A stretch of DNA of 64,000 nucleotides from Shinella kummerowiae (lineage in GTDB: Bacteria; Pseudomonadota; Alphaproteobacteria; Rhizobiales; Rhizobiaceae), in NCBI RefSeq assembly GCF_009827055.1, contig NZ_WUMK01000006.1, positions 62,001 through 126,000 of the forward strand, in the 5' to 3' direction. Of this stretch, positions 11,772 to 20,754 are shown piece by piece. Position numbers and translations under genes: made by a program. Every line of letters starts with the position of its first letter. Position 1 is the stretch's first letter. Under the pieces are notes generated by a model. The model searched no databases and was not told the origin of the DNA. It worked only from the letters and a program-made list of their open reading frames with translations.

Positions 11772-12419
11772 TCAGCCCCTGCCCTTCGCCAGCGCCTTTG
11801 CCTGCTCCACCCAGCCGTCGCGGACGATACGCCGCCCACCAAAACCGAGTTCGGCTTCAATCCGCGCCACATCCTCAGCCTTCAAGGCCGCGATGTCGGC
11901 ATAACGCCGGATGCCCATGCCGTTCAGCACCTGCTCCAGCTTCGGCCCGATGCCCGAAATCGCCTTCAGGTCATCGGCCTTGGCGGTTCTCGCGGCCGGT
12001 GCCTTGCGCACCGGCTTTGCTTCCACCACCTTCGGCGTCGCGCGTCTCTCGCGCGCCACCTTTATCGTCTCTTCAGCGGCCGGCACTTGTGCCTTCACCA
12101 CCGGTTCCGGCGAAACCACCGCCAGCACCGGCTTGGCCTCGACGGGCGCCGCCTTGGCGGTAACCTCGGCCGCCTCGTCAAGCGCCACCTTGGCCCGCGC
12201 CGTCGCGTCCTGCATCAGGCCCAGCATCATCCCGGCCATCTGGCCCGCAATGCCGAAACCGATCGCCGTGGTTGCCGCCATCGCCGCGACGGGATCAGCC
12301 ATCAGCGGCATGCCCGGCATCGGCTTCAGCCACGGCGCCAGACCGAACGGGTCGTCGCCGGCGGCTGTTGCCGGCGGGACTTGGGTGGAATTTGCATCCT
12401 GTCCTGCCGGCTTCATCAT
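11772..12419 (-). CDS. Helix-hairpin-helix protein inside the nuo operon
   Basis: Function unknown. The predicted protein has 215 residues. An N-terminal Met/Ala/Gly-rich stretch (residues about 35-70, with MADPVAAMAATTAIGFGIAG) could form one or two amphipathic or membrane-associated helices. A long Ala/Val/Lys/Pro linker follows, then a C-terminal helix-hairpin-helix-like domain of about 68 residues (DDLKAISGIGPKLEQVLNGMG... to WVEQAKALAKG). That domain closely matches the extra C-terminal domain of NuoE in the same operon. The start is the first of two consecutive ATGs at 12419, four bases after the nuoF stop. Its position between nuoF and nuoG suggests an accessory or assembly role for complex I, but this is inference; the HhH fold can also bind DNA. 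Confidence 0.85.
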   Translation of the reverse strand: MMKPAGQDANSTQVPPATAAGDDPFGLAPWLKPMPGMPLMADPVAAMAATTAIGFGIAGQMAGMMLGLMQDATARAKVALDEAAEVTAKAAPVEAKPVLAVVSPEPVVKAQVPAAEETIKVARERRATPKVVEAKPVRKAPAARTAKADDLKAISGIGPKLEQVLNGMGIRRYADIAALKAEDVARIEAELGFGGRRIVRDGWVEQAKALAKGRG

Positions 12420-12423
12420 CGCC

Positions 12424-13728
12424 TTACTCCGCTGCTTCCAGCACCGCGCCATGGTCCATGGCGTTGGCCGTGTATTGGTCGATCCGCGCCTCGATTTCAG
12501 GGCGGAAGTTGCGAATGAGGCCCTGGATTGGCCAGGCAGCCGCATCACCGAGCGCGCAGATCGTGTGACCTTCGATCTGCTTGGTGACGTCGAACAGCAT
12601 GTCGATTTCACGCTTCTGGGCGTTGCCGGTCACCATGCGCTGCATGACGCGCATCATCCAGCCGGTGCCTTCGCGGCACGGCGTGCACTGGCCGCAGCTC
12701 TCGTGCTTGAAGAAGGCCGAGATGCGCCAGATCGCCTTGATGATGTCCGTCGAGCGATCCATGATGATCATGCCGCCGGTGCCGAAGGAGGACTTCACGT
12801 CGCGCAGACCGTCGAAGTCCAGCGTGACGTTCATCATGTCCTCGGCCTTGACGACCGGGCAGGACGCGCCGCCGGGGATGACGGCGAGAAGATTGTCCCA
12901 GCCGCCGCGAATGCCGCCGCCGTGCTTTTCGACCATCTCCTTGAAGGAGATGCCCATGGCCTCTTCGACGGTGCAGGGCTTGTTGACGTGGCCGGACATC
13001 ATGAAGAGCTTGGTGCCGACATTGTTCGGGCGGCCGAACGAGGAGAACCAGGCGGCGCCACGGCGCAGGATCGTCGGCGTGACGGCGATCGATTCGACGT
13101 TGTTGACCGTCGTCGGGCAGCCGTAGAGGCCCATGTTTGCCGGGAATGGCGGCTTCAGGCGCGGCTGCCCCTTCTTGCCTTCGAGGCTTTCGAGCAGCGC
13201 GGTTTCTTCGCCGCAGATGTAAGCGCCGGCGCCGTGATGGACATAGATGTCGATATCGTAGCCGAGCTTGTTGTTCTTGCCGAGGAGACCGGCATCATAA
13301 CACTCGTCGATCGCCGCCTGCAGCGCCTCGCGCTCGCGGATGAACTCGCCGCGCACGTAGATATAGGCCGCATTGGCGCCCATGGCGAAGGACGCGATCA
13401 CGCAGCCTTCGATCAGCGTGTGCGGATCGTGGCGCAGGATATCGCGGTCCTTGCAGGTGCCGGGCTCGGATTCGTCGGCGTTGACGACGAGATAGTGCGG
13501 ACGGCCGTCGGATTCCTTCGGCATGAAGGACCACTTGAGACCCGTCGGGAAGCCGGCGCCGCCGCGGCCGCGCAGGCCCGACGCCTTGACCTCGTTGACG
13601 ATCCAGTCGCGACCCTTTTCGAGCAGCTGCTTCGTGCCGTCCCAATGACCCCGGGCCATGGCGCCTTTCAGCGACTTGTCCTTGGTGCCGTAGATATTGG
13701 TAAAGATACGATCCTGGTCCTTAAGCAT
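12424..13728 (-). CDS. nuoF: NADH-quinone oxidoreductase subunit F
   Basis: NADH-binding flavoprotein subunit of complex I, holding FMN and the N3 [4Fe-4S] cluster. It has 434 residues from the ATG at 13728 (MLKDQDRIF). Visible motifs are the nucleotide/FMN loop [16 protein letters not shown] (about residue 58-73), [19 protein letters not shown] (about 170-190) and the cluster motif [20 protein letters not shown] (about 350-370). The frame stays open about 110 codons further upstream, but that stretch reads through the neighbouring membrane-protein gene and has no family similarity, so I rejected it. Confidence 0.98.
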   Translation of the reverse strand: MLKDQDRIFTNIYGTKDKSLKGAMARGHWDGTKQLLEKGRDWIVNEVKASGLRGRGGAGFPTGLKWSFMPKESDGRPHYLVVNADESEPGTCKDRDILRHDPHTLIEGCVIASFAMGANAAYIYVRGEFIREREALQAAIDECYDAGLLGKNNKLGYDIDIYVHHGAGAYICGEETALLESLEGKKGQPRLKPPFPANMGLYGCPTTVNNVESIAVTPTILRRGAAWFSSFGRPNNVGTKLFMMSGHVNKPCTVEEAMGISFKEMVEKHGGGIRGGWDNLLAVIPGGASCPVVKAEDMMNVTLDFDGLRDVKSSFGTGGMIIMDRSTDIIKAIWRISAFFKHESCGQCTPCREGTGWMMRVMQRMVTGNAQKREIDMLFDVTKQIEGHTICALGDAAAWPIQGLIRNFRPEIEARIDQYTANAMDHGAVLEAAE

Positions 13729-13733
13729 GGTTC

Positions 13734-14360
13734 TTACCCGCCATTTTCCGTGGCATTGGCAGCGCCGAAAACGCGCCGCGCAATGAATTGAAATGCTACG
13801 CCGCCGGCCACCGCGCTGCCCGCCGCCTTCAGCAGCAGCAGCGCTACGGCGCCCATGTCGGCCGCCTGTAGACCGTCCTTGAACGCCGTCTGCTCGCCGA
13901 CTTCCACGCCCAGAACCTCGGAAGGCGCCAGGAATGTTGAATAGACAAAGTAGCCGAACCCGACAAGCGCGCCCGCCAGATAGGCCGGCGACTTGAAGGG
14001 ATTGGTGCGGACGGCATGAAGGTCGTCCAGCGATTTGCGAAACTTGTTGGCCACCCAATAGAAGAACAGGCCGGCCAGCAGGGAGGTCAGCACGACGCGC
14101 ACGGGATCCGTCCGGCCGCTCATCACCACGTTGAAGTAGGCCGCAAACAGTGCCATGCCGACGCCGACGGCCTTCGGCCAGTGCTTTTCGATGAAGACGA
14201 CCGTCGGGCTGGCCTCGCGCGGCTCATCGCCGCGCACCATGACCCGGCTGCGCTCACCTGATACCTGATGAGGGCTGGCGGCCTGCGGCAGACGTGCGGA
14301 CGCCATCGGGGTTTTTGCCCTAACAGTGCTCTCCACGCCTTTTTTGCCGAACGCTGCCAT
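13734..14360 (-). CDS. Membrane protein of unknown function, between nuoE and nuoF
   Basis: I do not recognise a named family. The 208 residues begin with a polar, basic N-terminus of about 60 residues. Two hydrophobic segments follow at about 62-80 ([18 protein letters not shown]) and 88-105 ([19 protein letters not shown]), then a third at about 130-150 ([20 protein letters not shown]) and a fourth near 170-195. It lies 5 bases upstream of nuoF and 16 bases after the nuoE stop, so it is certainly part of the operon. An accessory or assembly role for complex I is a fair guess only. Confidence 0.85.
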   Translation of the reverse strand: MAAFGKKGVESTVRAKTPMASARLPQAASPHQVSGERSRVMVRGDEPREASPTVVFIEKHWPKAVGVGMALFAAYFNVVMSGRTDPVRVVLTSLLAGLFFYWVANKFRKSLDDLHAVRTNPFKSPAYLAGALVGFGYFVYSTFLAPSEVLGVEVGEQTAFKDGLQAADMGAVALLLLKAAGSAVAGGVAFQFIARRVFGAANATENGG

Positions 14361-14375
14361 CCGTTGCTTCCTGCT

Positions 14376-15509
14376 TTACCGCGGCTTCTTGCCGAACACG
14401 CGGATGTATTCCGCTTCGCCGCCCTTGGCGAGCGCCTTGGCCTGCTTGACCCAGTCGTCGCGCTCGATGCGGCCCTTGAAATTCAGATAGCTGTCGACCC
14501 ATTCGCGCTCCGCCTTCTTCCACCCGGCGACTTGCGCGAAGGTGAAAATGCCGAGTTCGTGCAGGATGCCGGCGATCTTCGGGCCGACGCCGGAGATAAG
14601 CTCCAGGTCGTCCGGGGTCGCGGGACGGGCGATGCCGGCCGGACGGTTCTTGTCTTCCAGCGACGGCTTTGCGACCAGAGCGGCCGGCTGCTTTGCTGCC
14701 GTATCGCCGCCTTCGGCGCGCGTATCGCCCTTCGCCTTGGCATTGGCGGCCGCTTCAGCCTTGGCCGTGACCGGCGTCTTAAGCTTCGGATCGGTTTCGT
14801 CTGCGTCGGTTTTTGCCCGCGCGGCGTTCGACGGAGGGACGCTGACGCTGTCCTCGTCGGCCTTCTTGGCGCGGGTCGGTGCCTTCTTGGCAACCGGCTC
14901 CGGCTCGTTGAGGCTGGTAAGGCCACCAATCGGAGCGGAGAAGATGCGGTCGACCTGCGGGCCGGGCTCGACGGTCGAGCCCTTGCCGGCGTCGAAACGG
15001 TCGATGATGTGCTCGAGCTGCGTCGGCGTCAGATCCTCGAAGCTGTCCTTGAAGATCATGACCATCGGCGCGTTGACGCAGGCGCCCTGACACTCGACCT
15101 CTTCCCAGGACAGCGTACCGCTCTCGTTGAGGTGGAAGGGCTGCGCATGGATGCGCTTCTTGCAGACGTTGATCAGGTCTTCCGCGCCGCGCAGCATGCA
15201 GGGCGTGGTGCCGCAGACCTGGACATGGGCGCGCGTGCCGACAGGCAGCAGCTGGAATTGCGTGTAGAAGGTCGCGACCTCGAGCACGCGGATATAGGCC
15301 ATGTCGAGCATGTCGGCGACGGATTCAATCGCCGCCTTGGTGACCCAGCCGTCCTGCTCCTGTGCGCGCATAAGAAGCGGGATGACCGCCGACTGCTGGC
15401 GACCCTTCGGGTACTTGTTGATGGTTGCCTTGGCCCAGGTCGCATTCTCCTTGGAGAAGGCGAAGCTTGCGGGCTGGACATTGTCTTCGGCTAGTCGACG
15501 AACGGACAT
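14376..15509 (-). CDS. nuoE: NADH-quinone oxidoreductase subunit E with C-terminal HhH extension
   Basis: Thioredoxin-fold [2Fe-2S] subunit of complex I carrying cluster N1a. The cysteine motifs CGTTPCMLRG (about residue 98) and CQGACVNAPM (about 140) are present. Normal NuoE ends near residue 170-220; this protein has 377 residues. The extra part is an Ala/Lys/Asp-rich linker (about 180-295) followed by a helix-hairpin-helix domain of about 78 residues (DDLELISGVGPKIAGILHELG... WVKQAKALAKGGEAEYIRVFG). The same domain recurs as the C-terminus of the separate gene between nuoF and nuoG. The ATG at 15509 lies 17 bases after the stop of the small secreted-protein gene. Confidence 0.97.
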   Translation of the reverse strand: MSVRRLAEDNVQPASFAFSKENATWAKATINKYPKGRQQSAVIPLLMRAQEQDGWVTKAAIESVADMLDMAYIRVLEVATFYTQFQLLPVGTRAHVQVCGTTPCMLRGAEDLINVCKKRIHAQPFHLNESGTLSWEEVECQGACVNAPMVMIFKDSFEDLTPTQLEHIIDRFDAGKGSTVEPGPQVDRIFSAPIGGLTSLNEPEPVAKKAPTRAKKADEDSVSVPPSNAARAKTDADETDPKLKTPVTAKAEAAANAKAKGDTRAEGGDTAAKQPAALVAKPSLEDKNRPAGIARPATPDDLELISGVGPKIAGILHELGIFTFAQVAGWKKAEREWVDSYLNFKGRIERDDWVKQAKALAKGGEAEYIRVFGKKPR

Positions 15510-15525
15510 TCTGTAACGCCTTGTG

Positions 15526-15768
15526 TCAGTTAATCAGTCGGCACTGCGTGTCCGTCGTGTTGACGAACTCGCAGGCATAGGCCGACTTGTCATTCTGCAT
15601 GAAGATGACGTAGCGGCTGCCGTTCGGCGCCGCCGCCTTGATCTGGTAGCCCTGGCTCGCCAGTTCGCCCATGGTGGACGACACGATCGGCGGCTCCTCC
15701 GCCTGCTGCGCGTGGGCGGCAGCGGCGGTCACAAGCACGGCGGCGATGGCAAGGGCCAGTTTCGGCAT
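15526..15768 (-). CDS. Small secreted protein between nuoD and nuoE
   Basis: Unknown function. It has 80 residues from the ATG at 15768. The first 20 residues form a clear Sec signal peptide ([20 protein letters not shown], cleavage before QQAEE), leaving a mature protein of about 60 residues. The mature part contains exactly two cysteines (CEFVNTTDTQC), which could form one disulfide in the periplasm. The ATG overlaps the nuoD TGA by one base (TGATG), so translation is probably coupled to nuoD. A periplasmic protein in the hydrophilic-arm part of a complex I operon is unexpected. Confidence 0.8.
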   Translation of the reverse strand: MPKLALAIAAVLVTAAAAHAQQAEEPPIVSSTMGELASQGYQIKAAAPNGSRYVIFMQNDKSAYACEFVNTTDTQCRLIN

Positions 15769-16958
15769 CAACGGTCAACCTCTCCGAACACGATGTCGAG
15801 GGAGCCGAGGATTGCCGAGACGTCGGCGAGCTGGTGGCCGCGACAGATGAAATCCATCGCCTGGAGATGGGCATAACCCGGGGCGCGGATCTTGCAGCGG
15901 TAGGGCTTGTTGGTGCCGTCGGCGACGACATAGACGCCGAACTCGCCCTTCGGCGCTTCCACGGCCGCATACACTTCACCGGCAGGCACATGGTAGCCTT
16001 CGGTGTAGAGCTTGAAGTGGTGGATCAGCCCTTCCATCGAGCGCTTCATCTGCCCGCGCTTCGGCGGAACCATCTTGCCGTCGATCGAGGAGACCGGACC
16101 GACCTTGGCGTCGCCGAGCAGACGGTCGACGCACTGGCGCATGATTTTCGCCGATTCGCGCATTTCGATCATGCGGATGACGTAACGGTCGTAGCAGTCG
16201 CCGTTCTTGCCGATCGGAATGTCGAAGTCGAGATCCGAATAGCACTCATAAGGCTGCGAGCGGCGCAGGTCCCAGGCAGCGCCCGAACCGCGCACCATGA
16301 CGCCCGAGAAGCCCCAGGCCCAGCAATCTTCCAGCTTCACCACGCCGATATCGACGTTGCGCTGCTTGAAGATGCGGTTGCCGGTCAAGAGTTCGTCGAT
16401 ATCGTCGACGGTCTTCAGGAACGGGTCGATCCACTTGCCGATGTCTTCCACCAGCTCGTGCGGCAGATCCTGGTGCACGCCACCCGGGCGGATATAGGCG
16501 GAGTGCATGCGCGCGCCACAGGCCCGCTCATAGAACACCATCAGCTTTTCGCGCTCTTCAAAACCCCAGAGCGGCGGCGTCAGCGCGCCGACGTCCATGG
16601 CCTGGGTCGTGACGTTGAGCAAGTGCGACAGGATGCGGCCGATTTCCGAATAGAGCACGCGGATCAGCTGTCCGCGGATCGGTACTTCCGTCGCCGTCAG
16701 CTTTTCGACGGCGAGCGCGAAGGCGTGTTCCTGGTTCATCGGCGCCACGTAGTCGAGGCGGTCGAAATAGGGCACGGCCTGGAGATAGGTCTTCGTCTCG
16801 ATCAGCTTCTCGGTGCCGCGATGCAGCAGGCCGATATGTGGATCGACGCGCTCGACGATTTCGCCGTCCAGTTCCAGAACCAGACGAAGAACCCCGTGCG
16901 CCGCAGGATGCTGCGGGCCGAAGTTGATGTTGAAATTGCGAACGTTGTGCTCGTTCAT
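15768..16958 (-). CDS. nuoD: NADH-quinone oxidoreductase subunit D
   Basis: Quinone-site subunit of the hydrophilic arm of complex I, related to the large subunit of NiFe hydrogenases without the metal site. It has 396 residues. Hallmarks are the N-terminal [22 protein letters not shown] (about residue 12-33), the HRGTEKLIE segment, and the C-terminal [28 protein letters not shown]. Both quinone-site landmarks, the histidine in the HPAAHG loop and the nearby tyrosine region, are intact. nuoD is separate from nuoC here, 48 bases downstream. Confidence 0.98.
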   Translation of the reverse strand: MNEHNVRNFNINFGPQHPAAHGVLRLVLELDGEIVERVDPHIGLLHRGTEKLIETKTYLQAVPYFDRLDYVAPMNQEHAFALAVEKLTATEVPIRGQLIRVLYSEIGRILSHLLNVTTQAMDVGALTPPLWGFEEREKLMVFYERACGARMHSAYIRPGGVHQDLPHELVEDIGKWIDPFLKTVDDIDELLTGNRIFKQRNVDIGVVKLEDCWAWGFSGVMVRGSGAAWDLRRSQPYECYSDLDFDIPIGKNGDCYDRYVIRMIEMRESAKIMRQCVDRLLGDAKVGPVSSIDGKMVPPKRGQMKRSMEGLIHHFKLYTEGYHVPAGEVYAAVEAPKGEFGVYVVADGTNKPYRCKIRAPGYAHLQAMDFICRGHQLADVSAILGSLDIVFGEVDR

Positions 16959-17006
16959 GCCGCTTGCTCCAGAGGCCGGCGCCCTAGCGGGTCGCCCGAC
17001 CCAAAA

Positions 17007-17612
17007 TCAGTTCTGCTTCGCCTTCTCGTCGCCCGGCAGCACGTAGTCCGTGCCTTCCCAGGGAGAGAGGAAGTCGAAGTTGCGGAATTCCTGCTTCAGT
17101 TCGACAGGCTCATACACGACGCGCTTGACCTCGTCGTCATAACGCACTTCCACGAAGCCGGTCGTCGGGAAGTCCTTGCGCAGCGGATGCCCCTCGAAAC
17201 CGTAGTCGGTGAGGATGCGGCGCAGGTCCGGGTGACCCGTGAAAAGGATGCCGTACATGTCGTAGGCTTCGCGCTCGAACCAGTCGGCACCCGGATAGAC
17301 CGGAAACGCCGACGGGACAGGTGCGTCTTCGCCGGTCGCGACCTTGATGCGGATGCGCTGGTTCTGGCGCGGCGACAGCAGGTGATAGACCACGTCGAAG
17401 CGCTCGGCGCGCGCCGGCCAGTCGACACCGCAGATATCGATGAGATTGACAAAACCGCACTGCACGTCGTCGCGCAGGAAGGTCAGAAGATCGAGGATGC
17501 GCGCACCGTCCGTCTTCAGGGTGAGTTCGCCATAGGCGATATCGGCGGATGCGACGAGTCTGCCAGCCGCTTCGCCAATGTAGGAGGAGAGCTCCTGGAG
17601 GGCTTCGCTCAT
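17007..17612 (-). CDS. nuoC: NADH-quinone oxidoreductase subunit C
   Basis: Hydrophilic-arm subunit of complex I (30 kDa family). It has 201 residues. The family signature is [43 protein letters not shown] (about residue 118-160). It ends in a short polar tail (PGDEKAKQN). It is a standalone NuoC rather than the NuoCD fusion of enterobacteria. It follows nuoB by 18 bases. The start at 17612 lies close behind a GGG-containing leader. Confidence 0.98.
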   Translation of the reverse strand: MSEALQELSSYIGEAAGRLVASADIAYGELTLKTDGARILDLLTFLRDDVQCGFVNLIDICGVDWPARAERFDVVYHLLSPRQNQRIRIKVATGEDAPVPSAFPVYPGADWFEREAYDMYGILFTGHPDLRRILTDYGFEGHPLRKDFPTTGFVEVRYDDEVKRVVYEPVELKQEFRNFDFLSPWEGTDYVLPGDEKAKQN

Positions 17613-17630
17613 ATGTAAAGTCCCCTGCCC

Positions 17631-18212
17631 TTAACGCTCGATCGTACCGGTCCGGCGGATCTTCTTCTGCAGCAGGAGCACACCGTAAAGGAGCGCTTCC
17701 GCCGTGGGAGGACAGCCTGGTACATAGATGTCGACCGGCACCACGCGGTCACAGCCGCGCACTACCGAATAGGAATAGTGATAGTAGCCGCCGCCATTGG
17801 CGCAGGAGCCCATCGATATGACGTAACGCGGTTCCGGCATCTGGTCGTAGACCTTGCGGAGCGCGGGCGCCATCTTGTTGGTCAGCGTGCCGGCGACGAT
17901 CATGACGTCGGACTGGCGCGGAGAGGCGCGCGGCGCGAAGCCGAAGCGCTCGACGTCGTAACGCGGCATGGAAAGCTGCATCATCTCGACCGCGCAGCAG
18001 GCGAGACCGAAGGTCATCCACATCAGCGAGCCGGTACGGGCCCAGGTGATCAGCTCATCGGTCGAGGTGACGAGGAAACCCTTGTCGGCGAGTTCGTTGT
18101 TGATCTCGCCGAAATAGGCATCATTGCTGCCGATGGGCTTGCCGGTCGAGGGATCGATGATCCCCTTCGGCTGCTGGGCAACAAGCGTGTTGCTGGTATG
18201 GGCTACTCCCAT
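17631..18212 (-). CDS. nuoB: NADH-quinone oxidoreductase subunit B
   Basis: Holds the terminal [4Fe-4S] cluster N2 that reduces quinone. The ligands are visible as [10 protein letters not shown] (tandem cysteines, about residue 62-63), a cysteine in [12 protein letters not shown] and one in [14 protein letters not shown] chose the ATG at 18212 ([10 protein letters not shown], 193 residues). A GGGAG Shine-Dalgarno lies seven bases before it, whereas the frame's first ATG at 18233 has no clear site. With this start nuoB overlaps the last ten bases of nuoA. Confidence 0.98.
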   Translation of the reverse strand: MGVAHTSNTLVAQQPKGIIDPSTGKPIGSNDAYFGEINNELADKGFLVTSTDELITWARTGSLMWMTFGLACCAVEMMQLSMPRYDVERFGFAPRASPRQSDVMIVAGTLTNKMAPALRKVYDQMPEPRYVISMGSCANGGGYYHYSYSVVRGCDRVVPVDIYVPGCPPTAEALLYGVLLLQKKIRRTGTIER

Positions 18213-18568
18213 TCGAGTGCTCCCTTCTTCCATTCGTAGATAAAGCCGATGGTCAGGACACCGAGGAAGACCATCATCGACCAGAAGCCGAACCAGCCCA
18301 TGTCGCCGAAGGAAACGGCCCAGGGAAAGAGGAAGGCCACTTCAAGATCGAAGATGATGAAGAGGATCGACACCAGATAGAAGCGGATGTCGAATTTCAT
18401 GCGCGCATCATCGAATGCGTTGAAGCCGCATTCGTACGCGGAGAGCTTTTCCGAATCCGGCGCCTTGTATGCGACGGCAAACGGCGCGACCAGCAGTGCA
18501 ATGCCGATCACGAGCGCGATACCGATGAAGATGGCGATCGGAATATAGGAACCGAGAAGTTCAGTCAT
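18203..18568 (-). CDS. nuoA: NADH-quinone oxidoreductase subunit A
   Basis: First gene of the complex I operon (ND3 homologue). It has 121 residues and three transmembrane helices, with the first near residue 9-30. The conserved loop [45 protein letters not shown] (from about residue 40) contains the quinone-site cysteine in YECGF. The start is the ATG at 18568. About 500 bases without a gene lie upstream, so the operon promoter must be there. Confidence 0.98.
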   Translation of the reverse strand: MTELLGSYIPIAIFIGIALVIGIALLVAPFAVAYKAPDSEKLSAYECGFNAFDDARMKFDIRFYLVSILFIIFDLEVAFLFPWAVSFGDMGWFGFWSMMVFLGVLTIGFIYEWKKGALEWE

Positions 18569-19070
18569 TGGCGTCCATCCTGCCTGCTAACGGCGCCGGA
18601 GAGACGCCTGTTGGTCCAAGACCTGCAAGCCGAAAAAGTATGTTGCAACGCCAAAGTGGTTAGCGCAGTGAGCGTCCCTGCGCAAGGCTTTGTCCGGCTT
18701 TCGCCGCAATCATTGTGTTCTTTTCGCGGTCATGCGGAAAGGCCGGCAGCAAAGCCATTTAAATCGTTACGATTTCAGGACGAGCCGAATGCAGGACGTT
18801 TCGCCGCAGCGGAAAAGTGCGGCGCCGACAAGCGCTCACGCGCCCTCGCCCGCAAGCCTTGCGATCGACTGACGGACGGGCAAAACCGCCACACATCACC
18901 GCCTCGCCGCGCAAGGCTGCCTTGACTGCACGGCGATAGAATCAATCAAGTCGACGACGGAAAATCCGGAACCGAAAGCAGGCTTCGCAACGCAAAAAAC
19001 AAGAAGCACACCGTGCGCGCCTTGAAGCACCACACGAATAAACATCGATAACGATCTGGAGAGAAAGAAA
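18569..19070. other. Gene-free region upstream of the nuo operon
   Basis: About 500 bases between nuoA and the first tRNA-Asp. No open frame here looks coding. It must hold the nuo promoter (reading leftwards), but I cannot assign one firmly. An AT-rich patch at about 18640-18655 (minus strand TTGCAACATACTTTTT) could be a -10 region. A perfect 6-bp inverted repeat, AAATCG-TTA-CGATTT, sits at 18761-18775 in the only low-GC stretch and could be a regulator site. Confidence 0.4.
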
Positions 19071-19147
19071 TGGCGCGAGTGACGGGGCTCGAACCCGCGA
19101 CCTCCGGCGTGACAGGCCGGCACTCTAACCGACTGAGCTACACCCGC
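19071..19147 (-). tRNA. tRNA-Asp(GTC), copy 1
   Basis: Complete 77-nt cloverleaf on the minus strand with an encoded CCA end. The acceptor stem GCGGGTG pairs with CACTCGC with one wobble. The anticodon loop reads CTGTCAC, giving anticodon GTC, and the T-loop is GGTTCGAGCC. It is identical base for base to the copy 48 bases upstream, so the two are probably transcribed together. Confidence 0.97.
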
Positions 19148-19195
19148 GCATATTTCATGACCTTGCGGCCCCGAATGATCGTCCGGCCTTTCGAG

Positions 19196-19272
19196 TGGCG
19201 CGAGTGACGGGGCTCGAACCCGCGACCTCCGGCGTGACAGGCCGGCACTCTAACCGACTGAGCTACACCCGC
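19196..19272 (-). tRNA. tRNA-Asp(GTC), copy 2
   Basis: Second 77-nt tRNA-Asp gene on the minus strand with encoded CCA, identical in sequence to the copy at 19071-19147. The spacer of 48 bases shows no similarity to the genes. The promoter should lie in the 19273-19350 stretch. Confidence 0.97.
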
Positions 19273-19515
19273 ATCCTCGAAAGCAACCGGATGACGAAGC
19301 ATCCGTCCCGAGCGGCCTGCGCCGTTCGATGAGCGGCTAACTAAGGGGTTCGCCTGTGGGTGTCAAGCAGCTTTCAAGACAAAAGAATGACGCATGGCGA
19401 AATGTTTCCACAGCCTGCCGCATCTCCATGGGGTCATTCAAAAAAATGCAAAAACTTTGCGATAGCCTCTTGCGGATTGATCCGGTTCCGCATAGATCAC
19501 GGCCACCAACGCGGC

Positions 19516-19591
19516 GGGCGATTAGCTCAGTTGGTAGAGCGCCTCGTTTACACCGAGGATGTCGGCGGTTCGAGTCCGTCATCGCCCACCA
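19516..19591 (+). tRNA. tRNA-Val(TAC)
   Basis: Complete 76-nt cloverleaf on the plus strand with encoded CCA. The acceptor stem GGGCGAT pairs with ATCGCCC. The anticodon loop TTTACAC gives anticodon TAC, and the T-arm contains GGTTCGAGTCC. It is divergent from the two tRNA-Asp genes and followed 14 bases later by a strong terminator. Confidence 0.97.
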
Positions 19592-19604
19592 TTCATTTCC
19601 GTAC

Positions 19605-19631
19605 AAAGCCCTGTCTACGCAGGGCTTTTTG
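19605..19631 (+). terminator. Rho-independent terminator after tRNA-Val
   Basis: Perfect 9-bp stem AAAGCCCTG / CAGGGCTTT with a six-base loop, directly followed by a run of T (CTTTTTGC). Confidence 0.9.
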
Positions 19632-19920
19632 CTTTTCTGGCGTCATTTGCCCTCCATCCACGGCCTTTTCGCACCGCCAGAACTCCGTGGCCGGGCATCC
19701 ATGATGCATGGCGCAGCCGAAATCCCGCCGGAAAAGAGCGCGCGGCGCACTATCGGCCGAAAGCCATACCGATTTCTTGGTCTGATCCCGCAATGCCGAC
19801 CCAGAATTTGGGGAACTCAAGCCTCCAGCGCCCCTGTTTGACGCGGGCAGCCTGCCGTACCGGATCGGGGCGGGTCGTGAGACCCGCCAATGTTTACGAT
19901 GGAATCGCCGTGTCTTCTGG
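19632..19920. other. Gene-free stretch between tRNA-Val and the Hint gene
   Basis: About 290 bases with no convincing gene. Short overlapping frames exist on both strands, but none has a ribosome site or recognisable product. No repeat of the tRNA-Val 3' end is visible in this stretch, so I see no attachment-site duplication. Confidence 0.4.
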
Positions 19921-20754
19921 CTACATCGCCGCCGAGCTCTCCGCGCGATCGGCGATCCGCTCATAGAGCCGCCGAGCGGGCTTGCATGTCGGGGCAAATC
20001 GCGGGACTGCCAGACGGATCAAGGCCTTCAGATGTTCGCGTCCGCCATAACTGACGGTTGGTGCGAAAGGAATCATCGCAGGCTGCGGATCGTCCGGATA
20101 GAGGCGGGCATAGTCTGCGAAATTCGCGAATATTTCGTGATTGCCATCCTTGAGCAGCAACGACTCGGCTGCGACCCCTTCAGCGAATATGCCCTCGTGC
20201 GCCTCGAAGGCGATATGAAAGTAGTCGAGCGTTTCGACACCGTCCGGCACCGCTTGCGTGATGGAGGTTCCGTTGACGAGATCGGCCGCCTGGATCAGCA
20301 CGCCGTCGATATACAGTGCATGGCCCCGCGAGACATAGAGATCCTGGTGCGGCGATTTTTCGTCTAGGGCATGACGCGCGATGCGAATGGGCATCGCGTT
20401 CTTGCTCCAGTGACGGCCAGTCCGCCTGAAGCTGTGATATCCGATCCATTTGACGGGTTTCGCCTCGCCATCCACCGTTTCGACCAGATCGCCGATGCGA
20501 AGGTTTTCGACGCGGATTGCCCCGGTTACCGTCTTGATCGAGGTCCCGGCCAGGAAGCACAAACCGCCGCCTTCGCCTCCACCGCCACCGCCCTTTTTCC
20601 ACCATTTGGTTCCCAATGCCTGGGCGGCCGAGGGAAGCAGGGTTGCAGCCAGGGAGCCTATCGCGACAAGACGGGCGCTCGTGGCAACCGACAAGCCCAG
20701 GAAGTGACGCCTCGCTCGATTAATCCGCATATCAGGCTTCCGATCTACCGACAT
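19921..20754 (-). CDS. Exported Hint-domain (Hedgehog/intein-like) protein
   Basis: A 277-residue protein with a Hint autoprocessing fold. The N-terminus is basic with RARRHFLGLSVATSARLVAIGSL (residues about 12-35), a Tat-like signal ending at AAQALG. A lysine/tryptophan and polyglycine linker follows (KWWKKGGGGGGEGGG). The Hint part then begins with the nucleophile cysteine in CFLAGTSIKTVTGAIRVENL (about residue 65-85) and LRIGDLVETVDG. A block-B-like YVSRGHALYIDGVLIQAADLVNGTSI lies near residue 140-165. There is no obvious C-terminal extein, so the domain may process only its N-terminal side or be a non-splicing relic. The ATG at 20754 has an excellent AGGAGG site. What it acts on is unknown. 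Confidence 0.85.
   Translation of the reverse strand: MSVDRKPDMRINRARRHFLGLSVATSARLVAIGSLAATLLPSAAQALGTKWWKKGGGGGGEGGGLCFLAGTSIKTVTGAIRVENLRIGDLVETVDGEAKPVKWIGYHSFRRTGRHWSKNAMPIRIARHALDEKSPHQDLYVSRGHALYIDGVLIQAADLVNGTSITQAVPDGVETLDYFHIAFEAHEGIFAEGVAAESLLLKDGNHEIFANFADYARLYPDDPQPAMIPFAPTVSYGGREHLKALIRLAVPRFAPTCKPARRLYERIADRAESSAAM

Noticed and set aside
13729-14058. N-terminal extension of nuoF by about 110 residues
   Set aside because: It reads through the membrane-protein gene in another frame. NuoF of the family begins at the ATG at 13728.
18896-19123. Small frame on the minus strand across the tRNA-Asp
   Set aside because: It overlaps a perfect tRNA gene and has no ribosome site.
19337-19841. 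Frames overlapping tRNA-Val on both strands
   Set aside because: They exist only because the tRNA and its terminator lack stop codons. Nothing supports translation.
19592-20000. Integrated element with attachment site at tRNA-Val
   Set aside because: No second copy of the tRNA 3' end and no integrase gene were seen in the window.
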